Origin: Olivibacter sp. SDN3
GTDB lineage: Bacteria; Bacteroidota; Bacteroidia; Sphingobacteriales; Sphingobacteriaceae
Reading direction: 5' to 3'
DNA: 64,000 bases
Assembly: GCF_014334135.1 (NCBI RefSeq)
Contig: NZ_CP060497.1
Coordinates: 2,914,001-2,978,000, forward strand
In this document: piece after piece, positions 8,263 through 18,055 of the stretch
Position numbering within the stretch: the stretch's first letter is position 1
How the letters are laid out: each line of letters opens with the position of its first letter
The notes under the pieces: generated by a model
Database searches by the model: none
Told to the model about the DNA's origin: nothing
What the model saw: the letters and a program-made list of their open reading frames with translations, nothing else
Position numbers and translations under genes: made by a program

Positions 8263-9846
8263 ATGAGAAAATTAATAGTTAAAGGAATGCAACGGAGATT
8301 GGAAAAAAAAGTACTCTTGTCATTATGTTTTTTATTGAACATTTGGTTTGCGTGCAGCTCACAGGAAAAGCCTTTTATACTTCAAGGGGATGTATTGAAA
8401 GAGCAGGTTGCCTATTTCAACTCCATCGACGATGAGTCTGTTGTAAACTTCGTTCCTAATGCAAATGCATATGATTGGCTTATTGATAATGTACCTTTAT
8501 TTGAGTGCCCTGACTCAACTATACAACGCATTTACTACTATCGTTGGTGGAGTTTTAGAAAGCACTTGAAAGAAACACCTCATGGTTTTATTTTTACAGA
8601 GTTTATTGAACCGGTAAGTCACGCTGGTAAATATAATGCTATTAGCTGCGCTTTAGGGCATCATATTTACGAAGGACGCTGGCTTCATAATCCCGAGTAT
8701 ATTAACCAATATATTGATTTTTGGTTGTTAAATGAGTCTACTTTCGATTCTTCTAAGTTTCATGCATTTAGCAGTTGGTTAAGTGATGCGGTTCATAATC
8801 TTTATTTGGTGAACTATGATCGTGTATCTATCGCTAAGTGGTTACCCTTGTTGGATGAGGATTATGAACGTTGGGAAGAAGAGCGGCAGTTACCTGGAGG
8901 GATGTTTTGGCAGTACGATGTACGAGACGGTATGGAAGAATCTGTGAGTGGTGGTCGGAAGATCCAGAATAGACGTCCTACAATTAATAGCTATATGTAC
9001 GGAAATGCAAGAGCGTTGGGAAAAATAGCATCACTATTAGGAAATGAAACACTAAAACAAAAATATCAACTAAAGGCCAATCAATTAAAGCAATTGGTTT
9101 TGGATAGTTTGTGGGATGACACGAGTAAATTTTTTAGAACCCAACATCCAAATGGTAAGCTCGCCCCTAGGGAGGCTATCGGTTTCATTCCCTGGTACTT
9201 TAATCTACCTCCTGATGATGCCAACTATCAGAATGCTTGGTTGCAACTGCAGGATACGGCGGGTTTCAAAGCACCATGGGGTTTAACTACCGCTGAGCGT
9301 CGAGAGCCCACTTTCCGCACCCGTGGTTCCGGGCATGGATGTGAATGGGATGGTGCTATATGGCCTTTTGCTACTACACAAACATTAAAAGCACTCGCAA
9401 ATTTTCTAACAACCTATCAACAAAATAAAAAAATAAACCCAAAGGCATTCTATGACGAGATACTTCAATATGCGGTTTCCCATCAGAAAAATGGCCAACC
9501 TTATTTAGGAGAATATCAAGATGAAAGAACAGGATATTGGCTAAAAGGGGATAATCCCAGAAGTAGTTTCTATAACCATTCGGGATTCTGTGATTTGATA
9601 ATTAATGATTTGATCGGATTAAAACCGGTTGATGAAAATAGTATCCTACTAAAGCCTCTAGTCCCTCCAGATCAATGGGAATGGTTTTGCCTCGACAACG
9701 TGTTGTATAATGGTCGGATTTTAACTATTGTATGGGATAAAACGGGCAAAAGATATGGTAAGGGTGAGGGATTAACAATATTTTCCAACGGAAAGAAAGT
9801 GAGCGCTTCCAAAAAACTGGAAAATTTAAAAGCGAACTTAAATTAG
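8263..9846 (+). CDS. MGH1-like (alpha/alpha)6-barrel glycosidase, lipoprotein
   Basis: A secreted glycosidase-like protein of 527 residues (519 if the ATG at 8287 is used). A short hydrophobic segment ends at NIWFAC, with Cys31 as candidate lipidation site, which suggests membrane anchoring. The body is tryptophan- and aspartate-rich and resembles MGH1/GH63-type six-hairpin enzymes: PGGMFWQYDVRDGMEESVSG at about 210-229, then RPTINSYMYGNARAL, then a GHGCEWDGAIWPFATTQ stretch near 363-379. Family assignment below this level is not possible by eye. It starts 18 bases after the aldolase gene and is in one operon with GH28 and GH95, so a pectin side-chain substrate is likely. Confidence 0.65.
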   Translation: MRKLIVKGMQRRLEKKVLLSLCFLLNIWFACSSQEKPFILQGDVLKEQVAYFNSIDDESVVNFVPNANAYDWLIDNVPLFECPDSTIQRIYYYRWWSFRKHLKETPHGFIFTEFIEPVSHAGKYNAISCALGHHIYEGRWLHNPEYINQYIDFWLLNESTFDSSKFHAFSSWLSDAVHNLYLVNYDRVSIAKWLPLLDEDYERWEEERQLPGGMFWQYDVRDGMEESVSGGRKIQNRRPTINSYMYGNARALGKIASLLGNETLKQKYQLKANQLKQLVLDSLWDDTSKFFRTQHPNGKLAPREAIGFIPWYFNLPPDDANYQNAWLQLQDTAGFKAPWGLTTAERREPTFRTRGSGHGCEWDGAIWPFATTQTLKALANFLTTYQQNKKINPKAFYDEILQYAVSHQKNGQPYLGEYQDERTGYWLKGDNPRSSFYNHSGFCDLIINDLIGLKPVDENSILLKPLVPPDQWEWFCLDNVLYNGRILTIVWDKTGKRYGKGEGLTIFSNGKKVSASKKLENLKANLN

Positions 9847-9866
9847 TTTTATTGGTATATACAAAG

Positions 9867-11423
9867 ATGAAATTTTTAGCGGCATTTATCAGCTATATGT
9901 TATTCGGTATGTCTACATCTGGACAAACACAAGCTTACTATAACGTGCTGGATTATGGAGCCAAAAATGACAGTACTGCATTAGCTACAGAAGCTATCGT
10001 AAAGGCCATAGACCATGCCTCTCAAGCAGGTGGGGGGACAGTTTTTTTTCCAGCAGGAAAGTACCTAACAGGTCCTATTCATTTAAAAAGCAATATTACC
10101 CTGTTGATAGATGCCGGTGCAGAGATCAGTTTTAGCGACAATTTTGATCACTACCTACCGATGGTACCCAGCAGGTGGGAAGGTACTATGGTATATAATT
10201 TCTCTCCACTGATTTATGCTTATGAGGCGGAGAATATTACCATAAAGGGAGGTGGTGTACTCAATGGAAATGGCAAGAAGTGGTGGGCTTATTCTGAGGT
10301 ACAGGTAAAAAAGTCGCCCGAATCCCATTGGCAAAAAGAATTTCATCGACTAAATACAGAAATCCTCCATCCGGATCTTCCTGGTTGGGTGGAACTCGGT
10401 TTCTTAAGACCCCCATTTATACAAACGATGTATTGCAAAAATGTGCGTATTGAAGATGTTACGATTAAAAACTCACCATTTTGGACAGTTAACCCTGAGT
10501 TCAGTGACAACGTAACGGTAAATGGGATAACGATCAATAATCCACCTTCACCTAATACTGATGGTATTAATCCAGAGTCGTGCAGTAATGTACATATCTC
10601 GAATTGCCACATCAGTGTAGGCGACGATTGTATTACCATCAAATCTGGTAAAGATCGTTCAGGCAGAAAAGAGGCACGAGCAGCCGAAAACTATACGATA
10701 ACCAACTGTACAATGTTATCCGGCCATGGAGGTGTGGTGATTGGCAGTGAAATGTCGGGCGACGTCAGGAAGATTACAATAAGCAATTGTGTATTTGATG
10801 GTACGGATCGAGGTATTCGCATAAAAACAGCCCGAGGGCGAGGTGGTGTTGTAGAAGATATAATGGTCAGCAATATGGTGATGAAGAATATCAAACAACA
10901 GGCGATTGTGCTCGACATGCAATATGCTAAGACTAAGTCAGAACCAGTTTCTGAGCGGACACCCATTTTTCGAAATATACATTTAAGTGGTATTACAGCG
11001 CATGGAGAACAAGCAGGTTATTTGAATGGTTTGGAAGAAATGCCGATCGAAAGCATCACTTTTGACAATATCATCATGGAAACCAAAACTGGCTTTCTGA
11101 TCAAAAATGCCAAAAATATTAACTTTAGCAATGTGTTGATAAATGCGCAGAAAGGGGCTGCTATCCAAGCGTCAGAAGTGTCGGCTTTGCAAGTAAATGG
11201 TTTACGTAGCTCAAAGGAGTATAAAGATGCCGCAGCAATAATGTTGAACAATGTGGCAGATGCTTTTATCACTAATAGTTTCATCCAGTCGCCAATAGCT
11301 ACCTTTTTGCAGATAACCGGAAGAAATAGTACGGGGATAGTTCTGAGAAATAATGTTTTAAATAAGGTGAAAAAGCCTGTATCAAAGCATGGGGATGTGA
11401 AAGAAAAAATCATCGTCAATTAA
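9867..11423 (+). CDS. GH28 polygalacturonase / rhamnogalacturonase family enzyme
   Basis: Right-handed beta-helix hydrolase acting on alpha-linked galacturonic acid, 518 residues from the ATG at 9867 (MKFLAAFISYMLFGMSTSGQ is a signal peptide). All GH28 motifs are present: NTDG at 230-233, GDDC at 252-255 holding the catalytic aspartates, GHGG from 286 and RIKT from 318. An N-terminal VLDYGAKNDST segment is usual for exo-acting Bacteroidota members. The extension from a TTG at 9852 is unlikely. Its stop codon overlaps the GH95 start by one base. Endo or exo mode and exact linkage are not decided by sequence. Confidence 0.9.
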   Translation: MKFLAAFISYMLFGMSTSGQTQAYYNVLDYGAKNDSTALATEAIVKAIDHASQAGGGTVFFPAGKYLTGPIHLKSNITLLIDAGAEISFSDNFDHYLPMVPSRWEGTMVYNFSPLIYAYEAENITIKGGGVLNGNGKKWWAYSEVQVKKSPESHWQKEFHRLNTEILHPDLPGWVELGFLRPPFIQTMYCKNVRIEDVTIKNSPFWTVNPEFSDNVTVNGITINNPPSPNTDGINPESCSNVHISNCHISVGDDCITIKSGKDRSGRKEARAAENYTITNCTMLSGHGGVVIGSEMSGDVRKITISNCVFDGTDRGIRIKTARGRGGVVEDIMVSNMVMKNIKQQAIVLDMQYAKTKSEPVSERTPIFRNIHLSGITAHGEQAGYLNGLEEMPIESITFDNIIMETKTGFLIKNAKNINFSNVLINAQKGAAIQASEVSALQVNGLRSSKEYKDAAAIMLNNVADAFITNSFIQSPIATFLQITGRNSTGIVLRNNVLNKVKKPVSKHGDVKEKIIVN

Positions 11424-14254
11424 TGTCTATGTTATTGAAAAAATACCAAAAGCTCTATTTTTTAATCTTGATAATTTCATTTACGAGTACAGCTTTATGT
11501 GGGCAGGATCTTCGTTTGTGGTATACTGAACCAGCTGCCGAATGGACGGAAGCGCTTCCCATCGGGAACGGAAAATTAGGAGCAATGGTATTTGGAGGTA
11601 TTGAACAAGATAGAATTCAGTTCAATGAAGAATCATTGTGGACAGGAACGCCTAGAGATTATAACAAAAAGGGCGCTCATCAATACTTGCAGAAAATTAG
11701 GTCACTGCTTTTTGAAGGTAAACAAGCAGCAGCCGAGAAATTGGCTGGTGAGCATTTTATGGGAACAAAATCTATTGCTGATGAGCGAAAGCCATGGTTC
11801 GATGGTATACGGCGTATTGTTGATAAAAAGCGGAACCCCTCCTTAAAGGACTTTAACGATAAGGAGTGGAAGTTACTGACCTTGCCTTTAAAAGATGGAT
11901 GGGAAAAGGAGGGCTTAGAAGGACTGGATGGAGCAGTGTGGTTCAGGACAGATTTTGAATTACCAACGAGTTGGCGAGGACGGGACCTGGTGGTAGACTT
12001 AGGTAAGATACGCGATCAGGATTTTACCTACGTTAACGGCCAATTAATTGGGACTACCCAAGACATGAATCAGGGGAGGTTATATGTGATCCCAAAAGAA
12101 TTGGTTGAAAAGCAAAATCAACTGGCAATACAAGTGCTGAATTACGAGGATAAGGGTGGCCCAGTAGGGTATAAAGATCCCAAAAGGAGACTACGTATTT
12201 ATCCAAAAGATGGAGATGAAACGAACTATGTATCATTAAACAAAATGTGGAAATACTGGGTCCAGGATGATCATGCACCGAGGGTGGGGAAATATCAAGA
12301 AGCCTATCAACCTTTTGGAGACCTTTTACTAGATTTTAATCATTCTCTACCTGTAGAGGATTATAAAAGAACACTTGATTTAACAGACGCAATTTGCGAA
12401 ACAAGCTATAGCAGTGGGCGGGTTCAATATAAACGAACTTATTTTGTCAGTGCTATTGATCAAAGTTTGGCTGTTCATCTAACCGCCAGCGTTAAAGAAA
12501 GGATAAATTTTCGTGCCACATTAAGTACACCTCATAAGACCTATCAATTAAAAAAAGTGAATGATAGTACTATCAGCTTATCCCTGCAAGTGAAGCATGG
12601 TGCCCTAGAGGGAGTAAGTTTATTGAAGGTTCGCCACAACGGTGGCAGTATAATTGTAGATAATAACCAGATCAGTGTAGTTGGAGCGGATACAGCTACC
12701 ATATTCCTAACCGCAGCGACAAATTTTATAAACCATCAGGATATTTCTGCTAAACCTCATGATATTTCCCGAGATCGAATCAATCAGTTAGCTAATAAAA
12801 CATATGAACATATTCGCGAGGTACACGTACAAGACTATCAAGGTTACTTCAATCGATTTTCTTTGAACTTTGGTACAACAAAAGCATTCCACTTACCAAC
12901 TGATAAGCGGATAGAACAATTTGCTACAGTAAATGACCCCAACTTAGTAGCATTATTTGCCCAGTATGCACGTTATCTATTGATTACCAGTTCAAGAGAA
13001 GGCGGACAACCTCCAAATTTACAAGGAATCTGGAATGATTTACTTACACCCCCCTGGGGTAGTAAATATACTACAAATATCAATGCTGAGATGAATTATT
13101 GGCCTGCGGAGCTTATGAATCTGTCAGATCTGCATAAACCTTTGTTTGATTTGGTACAAGACCTGAGCGAAACGGGTAAGAAAACGGCAAAGGAATATTA
13201 TGATGCACCTGGTTGGGTGTTACATCACAATACCGATTTGTGGAGAGGAACCGCGCCCATCAATAACGCCAACCACGGTATTTGGGTAACAGGTGGGGCA
13301 TGGCTATGTCAACACTTGTGGGAGCATTATTGCTATACACAAGACAAACACTTTTTGCAGAATAAGGCCTATCCAATTATGAAAGATGCAGCAGTATTCT
13401 TCGATTATTTTTTGGTAGAAGATCCCAATACGGGCTTGCTCATTAGTACACCTTCGAATTCACCTGAGCATGGGGGCTTGGTGGCCGGACCAACCATGGA
13501 TCATCAGATTATCCGTCAGCTATTTAAAAACGTTATAGAAGCATCAAAAATTTTAGACGTAGATACAGCCTTTGCTAGCAAAATTGCCAGCAAAAGTAAA
13601 AAGATAGCACCGAATACAATTGGTAAGCACGGACAGCTGCAGGAATGGTTAAGTGATATCGACGATCCTAACAACACCCATCGACATGTGTCGCACCTTT
13701 GGGCAGTATATCCAGGAAGTGAAATCAATTGGAAACAAACGCCCGAATTAATGGAAGCGGCGAAACAATCATTACTCTTTCGTGGTGACGAAGGAACAGG
13801 GTGGAGCTTAGCTTGGAAAATCAACCTCTGGACGCGTTTTTTGGATGCTGAACATGCTGATCGGTTGCTCAACATGCTGATTAGTCCGGCGGTACGCGGT
13901 GGTGGCGTTTATCCGAATCTCTTTGATGCGCATCCTCCGTTTCAGATAGACGGTAATTTTGGTGGAGCATCTGGTATAGGAGAAATGCTGTTACAAAGTC
14001 ATTTGGAAGGTATAGACTTATTGCCGGCCTTGCCCTCCAGTCTGCACGATGGCGAAGTAAAAGGAATCTGTGCAAGAGGAGGATTTGAATTGAGTTTTTC
14101 TTGGAAATCAGGCAGTCTAGAAGAGCTTGAAGTGGTCTCCAAAGCAGGAGGCTTGTGCCGTATCCGTTATAAGGGTAAGGAGTTTAGTTTTCAGACTGTA
14201 AAAGATGGGAAGTACAAATTGGATGGTCAATTGAAGCTTTTAACAGCTTCTTAA
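11423..14254 (+). CDS. GH95 alpha-L-fucosidase/galactosidase with an inserted jelly-roll domain
   Basis: Secreted GH95 enzyme of 943 residues, longer than the usual 750-800. Signal peptide about 1-27. The GH95 N-terminal domain starts WYTEPAAEWTEALPIGNG. The general-acid motif TPSNSPEHGG gives Glu682, TTNINAEMNYWPAE holds the asparagine pair, and QIDGNFGGASG gives Asp843. Between EHFMG (about 114) and YQPFGDLLLDF (about 295) lie about 175 extra residues. These resemble a GH2-type sugar-binding jelly roll (VWFRTDFELP, FTYVNGQLIGTT, RLYVIPKEL, NQLAIQVLNY), a domain also known as an insert in SGNH-type acetylesterases. The family removes L-fucose or L-galactose; both occur in rhamnogalacturonan II. 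Last gene of its operon. Confidence 0.9.
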   Translation: MSMLLKKYQKLYFLILIISFTSTALCGQDLRLWYTEPAAEWTEALPIGNGKLGAMVFGGIEQDRIQFNEESLWTGTPRDYNKKGAHQYLQKIRSLLFEGKQAAAEKLAGEHFMGTKSIADERKPWFDGIRRIVDKKRNPSLKDFNDKEWKLLTLPLKDGWEKEGLEGLDGAVWFRTDFELPTSWRGRDLVVDLGKIRDQDFTYVNGQLIGTTQDMNQGRLYVIPKELVEKQNQLAIQVLNYEDKGGPVGYKDPKRRLRIYPKDGDETNYVSLNKMWKYWVQDDHAPRVGKYQEAYQPFGDLLLDFNHSLPVEDYKRTLDLTDAICETSYSSGRVQYKRTYFVSAIDQSLAVHLTASVKERINFRATLSTPHKTYQLKKVNDSTISLSLQVKHGALEGVSLLKVRHNGGSIIVDNNQISVVGADTATIFLTAATNFINHQDISAKPHDISRDRINQLANKTYEHIREVHVQDYQGYFNRFSLNFGTTKAFHLPTDKRIEQFATVNDPNLVALFAQYARYLLITSSREGGQPPNLQGIWNDLLTPPWGSKYTTNINAEMNYWPAELMNLSDLHKPLFDLVQDLSETGKKTAKEYYDAPGWVLHHNTDLWRGTAPINNANHGIWVTGGAWLCQHLWEHYCYTQDKHFLQNKAYPIMKDAAVFFDYFLVEDPNTGLLISTPSNSPEHGGLVAGPTMDHQIIRQLFKNVIEASKILDVDTAFASKIASKSKKIAPNTIGKHGQLQEWLSDIDDPNNTHRHVSHLWAVYPGSEINWKQTPELMEAAKQSLLFRGDEGTGWSLAWKINLWTRFLDAEHADRLLNMLISPAVRGGGVYPNLFDAHPPFQIDGNFGGASGIGEMLLQSHLEGIDLLPALPSSLHDGEVKGICARGGFELSFSWKSGSLEELEVVSKAGGLCRIRYKGKEFSFQTVKDGKYKLDGQLKLLTAS

Positions 14255-14304
14255 GCAAGAAGAAATTAAAATAAATATTGTTGGTTACAATAGTTGGTGG
14301 AGAC

Positions 14305-14350
14305 CATCGGAGGTTTGGAGTTTTCTGAACCTACCGATGTGTCTTTTTAT
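14305..14350 (+). terminator. Rho-independent terminator after GH95
   Basis: CATCGGAGGTT (14305-14315) pairs with AACCTACCGATG (14328-14339), with one bulged A and a 12-base loop. A T-rich tail (GTCTTTTTATT) follows from 14341. It closes the 7289-14254 operon and isolates the next susC promoter. Confidence 0.75.
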
Positions 14351-14667
14351 TGGCTTGCGGTTTTTTTAATGATAAAATAGCGGTAGTGAATGTATATCAC
14401 AATGAAGTACCATCGTCTGCCTGTTTTTATATATACCCGCCTTATGCACGCAAGAAGGGGCAAATAAAAGTTTTTATTAGCTCAAGATTGACAGCGTGTT
14501 ACTCACGAAGACACTATCCAAAGCCGTTTAGAAAAGGTACGTGAATTTATTTTTAAGTGAATACTGCCACCCCATGATCAATGACGGGAAATAAGAGCTA
14601 ACCTTGCTTCTGAATAATGCTAAAGGCTTAATTTACTTGAGTTTAGATGTTTAATGATTATTCTTGA

Positions 14668-14730
14668 TAAGATACTATAATAAAAAGCTAAAAACCTGCA
14701 TATTTGAAGTCGCCGTTTTTTTGAATTTTG
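14668..14730 (+). promoter_or_regulatory. Candidate shared operator and promoter, site 3 (susC 1)
   Basis: TAAGATACTATAA at 14668-14680 matches TAATATCCTATAA at 11 of 13 positions. It lies exactly 55 bases before GAATTTTG (14723-14730), a one-mismatch TAnnTTTG box. AACC follows 10 bases after the box; susC starts at 14804. Confidence 0.65.
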
Positions 14731-14803
14731 TAGTAGAACTAACCATAGCACGTGTGTACACATGGCTAATTAACTTATTTTTCTAACCCTTTGACATAAC
14801 CTA

Positions 14804-17800
14804 ATGCGTAAAAACGAAGTATTAATTTATCTATACCGACTTACGAGGCGAATACCATTATTCGTATTTATTATCATACTCGTAATACTATGCTCAGACA
14901 TAAGGGCATTTGCTTTCGTAAATTTGCCAAATGGGCCGTACACAGTAGTAATAAATCAGGCATCTATAAAAGGTTCCGTTAGGGATCGAAATGGAGATCC
15001 CATTGCCGGTGCTACGATAAAAATCAAAAATGAGCAGAATTCGGTAACTACCGACGATCAAGGAAAATTTCAACTTCAGGTGCCTTCTACTGGTAGTGTA
15101 TTAATGGTAAGCTACGTTGGTTTTGCAACTCAGGAAGTTGCGATAAACGGAAGGGATGAAGTAGCTATCATATTGGAAGAAAATGCTTCTGAACTCGATG
15201 AAGTCGTCGTTATCGGCTATGGTACAACGAAAAAGAGAGATTTGACAGGATCAGTGGCCTCTATCAAATCGGAAGAGATCGTTTTAACACCTACGCATAA
15301 TCCATTGGAAGCAATGCAGGGTAGGGTTCCCGGTCTTGACATCACCCGTTCCAGTGGACAGGCTGGTGCTGGTGTAGATATTGTTCTCAGAGGGAACAGA
15401 TCAATTACCGCCAGTAACGAACCGTTATATATTATCGATGGTTTTCAAGGCGGCAGTATCGACGACCTCAATCCCAATGATATCGAGTCGATTGATGTTT
15501 TAAAGGATGCGTCTGCCACGGCGATTTATGGTTCTCAAGGAGCAAATGGTGTCATTATAGTCACGACCAAAAAAGGTATGGCTGGAAAGGCGAAAGTCTC
15601 CCTCAACAGTTACTATGGGATCAATGGACTGACACCTTATCCCGACGTCCGTTTATTTGATGACTATGTGCAGTTAAGACGGGAAGCATGGCGATATAAT
15701 GGGCAATGGACCTCTCCAGCCGATGACCCGAATATTTTCGCAAATGAAGGTGAATGGGAAGCCATTCAGAACGGAAATTGGATTAATTGGCCTGATCTGC
15801 TGCTGCAAAATGGTAGTATGCAAAATCATACGATCTCTGTTCGCGGCGGTTCCGAGAAAACCAAAGTTTTCTTTTCAGGAGGCTTTTTCCAGGAAGATGG
15901 GATTTTGCGCAACGATAACATGAAAAGGTTTAACGGGCGTTTTAACGTTGAACATGATTTAAATCGTTGGGCAAAAGTGGGAATGCTTGGACAGTTAACT
16001 TACTCAAATATTAATAGAAGAACAAGTAATTTACTGGCGAACGCCGTAACGGCGAGTCCTTTCGGACGAGCATTCGATGACAACGGTGATATCGTCGTGT
16101 ACCCAAATCCAGCCAATCCGTCGTTTCCCAGTGTATTGACTGATGAACGAGGCTCACATATCGCGACAGACAATACGCTTAGATCAAATATTATTCTCAA
16201 TACCTTTTTGGAACTGAAACCCGTTGAAGGCTTGACCATTCGGTCTAATTTTGGTACGAATTTTACCAACGACAGAAGGGGGCAATTCGATCACGAAACC
16301 TCTTGGCGACAAAGAAATACCAATTTTACGGAGGCATCGATGTCTAAAGGTTCTAACAAGTTTTTTAATTTTGATAATATCGTTAGTTATGCAAAAACAT
16401 TTGGAGAACACGATGTAACCGTTACCGGAATCACCAATTATATTCAAAACGAATATGAATTTCTATCTGCAACCGGGCGTAATCAGCCGCTGTCTTCTCA
16501 ATTATTCTATAATTTATCCGCAACTGATCAAGATAGCCGGTTGATTACGTCAAATTACACAAAGTATAACATGATGTCTTATGCAGGAAGAATCAATTAT
16601 ACATTTAAAAATAAATACATTTTTACAATAACCAACAGGTTTGATGGCGCCTCCAGATTGGCTCCAGGGAATAAGTGGAATATGTTTCCCTCGGTAGCAG
16701 GAGCTTGGGTAGTTAGTGACGAAAGGTTCATGGATAAGATTTCGTTGATCAATTTCATGAAATTAAGGGCATCCTATGGTGTAGCTGGAAATTCTGCCGT
16801 TGATCCCTACGGGACACAGAATTTGGTATACGCCAACAATAGGTTGGCATTTGGAGAAGTGCCAGCGGCGACCTATCTGTTCGAACCGCGTATTGGCAAT
16901 CAATTGCTTGGCTGGGAAAATTCCGCAACAACTAACTTTGGTTTGGATCTTGAACTTCTCAATCAACGCCTGACTGCCACTATTGATTATTATAATACGG
17001 TAACCACAGACCTCATTCTTGAGCGTACGTTACCTCAATTGACTGGTGTAGCGAGTGTATACCAAAATATAGGAAGCACGAACAATAAAGGCTTGGAAAT
17101 AAAACTAAATTCCCAGAATATACAAGCTAGTAATTTTTCTTGGAATACCGCGCTGACTTATACTAGGAATAGAGAACGGATTACAGGTCTGATCGATGAC
17201 GTTGACATTATAGATGGTTTAGATAATTCGTTGCTGTTAGGACGCCCTGTCAATTCGTTTTATGGATTTAAAAAATTAGGAATTTGGCAATCAGATGAAG
17301 CTGAAGAAGCCGCAAGTTATACCTATGGCGGCGCTAATTTTACACCTGGCGACGTGAAGATCTTAGATGTTGATGGAAACAGTATAATAGATAATAACGA
17401 TCGGATGTATTTGGGGAGTAACGTTCCTAAAGGCATCATCGGTCTCCAAAATAATTTTAGGTATAAAGCGTTCGATCTGGGTCTCTTTATCATAGGGAGG
17501 TGGGGCCAAACGATCGATGCTGAGATTTTGGCAAGATATATGGCAGATGGAGAACGAAACGGACCTGCCGCATTTAATTATTGGACACCCGAAAATCCTA
17601 CAAATGATTTCCCGCGGCCGCGGCGGAACAACCTTTCCGCATATCCTATCGAGAATGGAGTGCTAACAATTGTCGACGGATCTTTCCTTAAGATTAAAAA
17701 TATCTCTTTAGGGTACAATATGCCTTCCAGAATTGCGCAAAAGATTTTTGCGGATAAGATCAGAATTTACGCAACAGGTTCTAACCTTTTCGTTTTTTCC

Positions 17801-17899
17801 AAAAGTCACTTGCTGAGAGATTATGATCCGGAAAGGGGCGGGGCAGAGGCTGATCCCTTGAACAGGCAAATCGTCTTTGGTGTAAATATCGATTTTTAG
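14804..17899 (+). CDS. SusC/RagA-type TonB-dependent transporter 1
   Basis: Outer-membrane glycan importer of 1031 residues. The hydrophobic N-terminal signal is at about 14-40. Next comes a carboxypeptidase-regulatory-like domain (KGSVRDRNGDPIAGATIKIK), then the TonB-box region DEVVVIGYGTTKKRDLTGSV at about 135-155. The plug domain (LYIIDGFQGGSIDDLNPNDI, then SATAIYGSQGANGVIIVTTK) and a long beta-barrel follow. There is no N-terminal STN signalling domain, so it is not an anti-sigma transducer; regulation is more likely through the operator upstream. It partners with the SusD-like protein encoded 156 bases downstream. Confidence 0.95.
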   Translation: MRKNEVLIYLYRLTRRIPLFVFIIILVILCSDIRAFAFVNLPNGPYTVVINQASIKGSVRDRNGDPIAGATIKIKNEQNSVTTDDQGKFQLQVPSTGSVLMVSYVGFATQEVAINGRDEVAIILEENASELDEVVVIGYGTTKKRDLTGSVASIKSEEIVLTPTHNPLEAMQGRVPGLDITRSSGQAGAGVDIVLRGNRSITASNEPLYIIDGFQGGSIDDLNPNDIESIDVLKDASATAIYGSQGANGVIIVTTKKGMAGKAKVSLNSYYGINGLTPYPDVRLFDDYVQLRREAWRYNGQWTSPADDPNIFANEGEWEAIQNGNWINWPDLLLQNGSMQNHTISVRGGSEKTKVFFSGGFFQEDGILRNDNMKRFNGRFNVEHDLNRWAKVGMLGQLTYSNINRRTSNLLANAVTASPFGRAFDDNGDIVVYPNPANPSFPSVLTDERGSHIATDNTLRSNIILNTFLELKPVEGLTIRSNFGTNFTNDRRGQFDHETSWRQRNTNFTEASMSKGSNKFFNFDNIVSYAKTFGEHDVTVTGITNYIQNEYEFLSATGRNQPLSSQLFYNLSATDQDSRLITSNYTKYNMMSYAGRINYTFKNKYIFTITNRFDGASRLAPGNKWNMFPSVAGAWVVSDERFMDKISLINFMKLRASYGVAGNSAVDPYGTQNLVYANNRLAFGEVPAATYLFEPRIGNQLLGWENSATTNFGLDLELLNQRLTATIDYYNTVTTDLILERTLPQLTGVASVYQNIGSTNNKGLEIKLNSQNIQASNFSWNTALTYTRNRERITGLIDDVDIIDGLDNSLLLGRPVNSFYGFKKLGIWQSDEAEEAASYTYGGANFTPGDVKILDVDGNSIIDNNDRMYLGSNVPKGIIGLQNNFRYKAFDLGLFIIGRWGQTIDAEILARYMADGERNGPAAFNYWTPENPTNDFPRPRRNNLSAYPIENGVLTIVDGSFLKIKNISLGYNMPSRIAQKIFADKIRIYATGSNLFVFSKSHLLRDYDPERGGAEADPLNRQIVFGVNIDF

Positions 17900-17926
17900 T
17901 CGATTGAAAAGTATTAAATAATGAAA

Positions 17927-18024
17927 CCATCATGATTTTCAAAATCACAAAGTGGAAATGATTAAACCGAGCTGGCGAGCTTTTGAACACCAAATAGATA
18001 AGTACTTGTGAAAAATCATGATGG
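17927..18024 (+). repeat. Inverted repeat with an alternative hairpin in the susC-susD gap
   Basis: CCATCATGATTTT at 17927-17939 is perfectly complementary to AAAATCATGATGG at 18012-18024 (13 bp, loop of 72 bases). The left arm can instead fold locally as TGATTTT-C-AAAATCA (17933-17947). The two pairings exclude each other. They lie between the susC stop and the susD start at 18056. Such alternatives can set the susC to susD expression ratio, but this is inference. Confidence 0.5.
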
Positions 18025-18055
18025 CGTCGTCGCCTTTGAAAATAAATTTATACAG

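Larger units (their letters stand above)
14255..14803. other. Intergenic region between GH95 and susC 1
   Basis: These 549 bases hold the terminator at 14305 and the shared operator/promoter at 14668-14730. A 64-codon open frame at 14350-14544 has no family resemblance and lies directly behind the terminator, so I do not call it a gene. Confidence 0.6.

Noticed and set aside
14350-14544. 64-codon open frame between GH95 and susC 1
   Set aside because: It lies right behind a terminator, is not followed by a co-oriented partner at short range, and its translation resembles nothing known.
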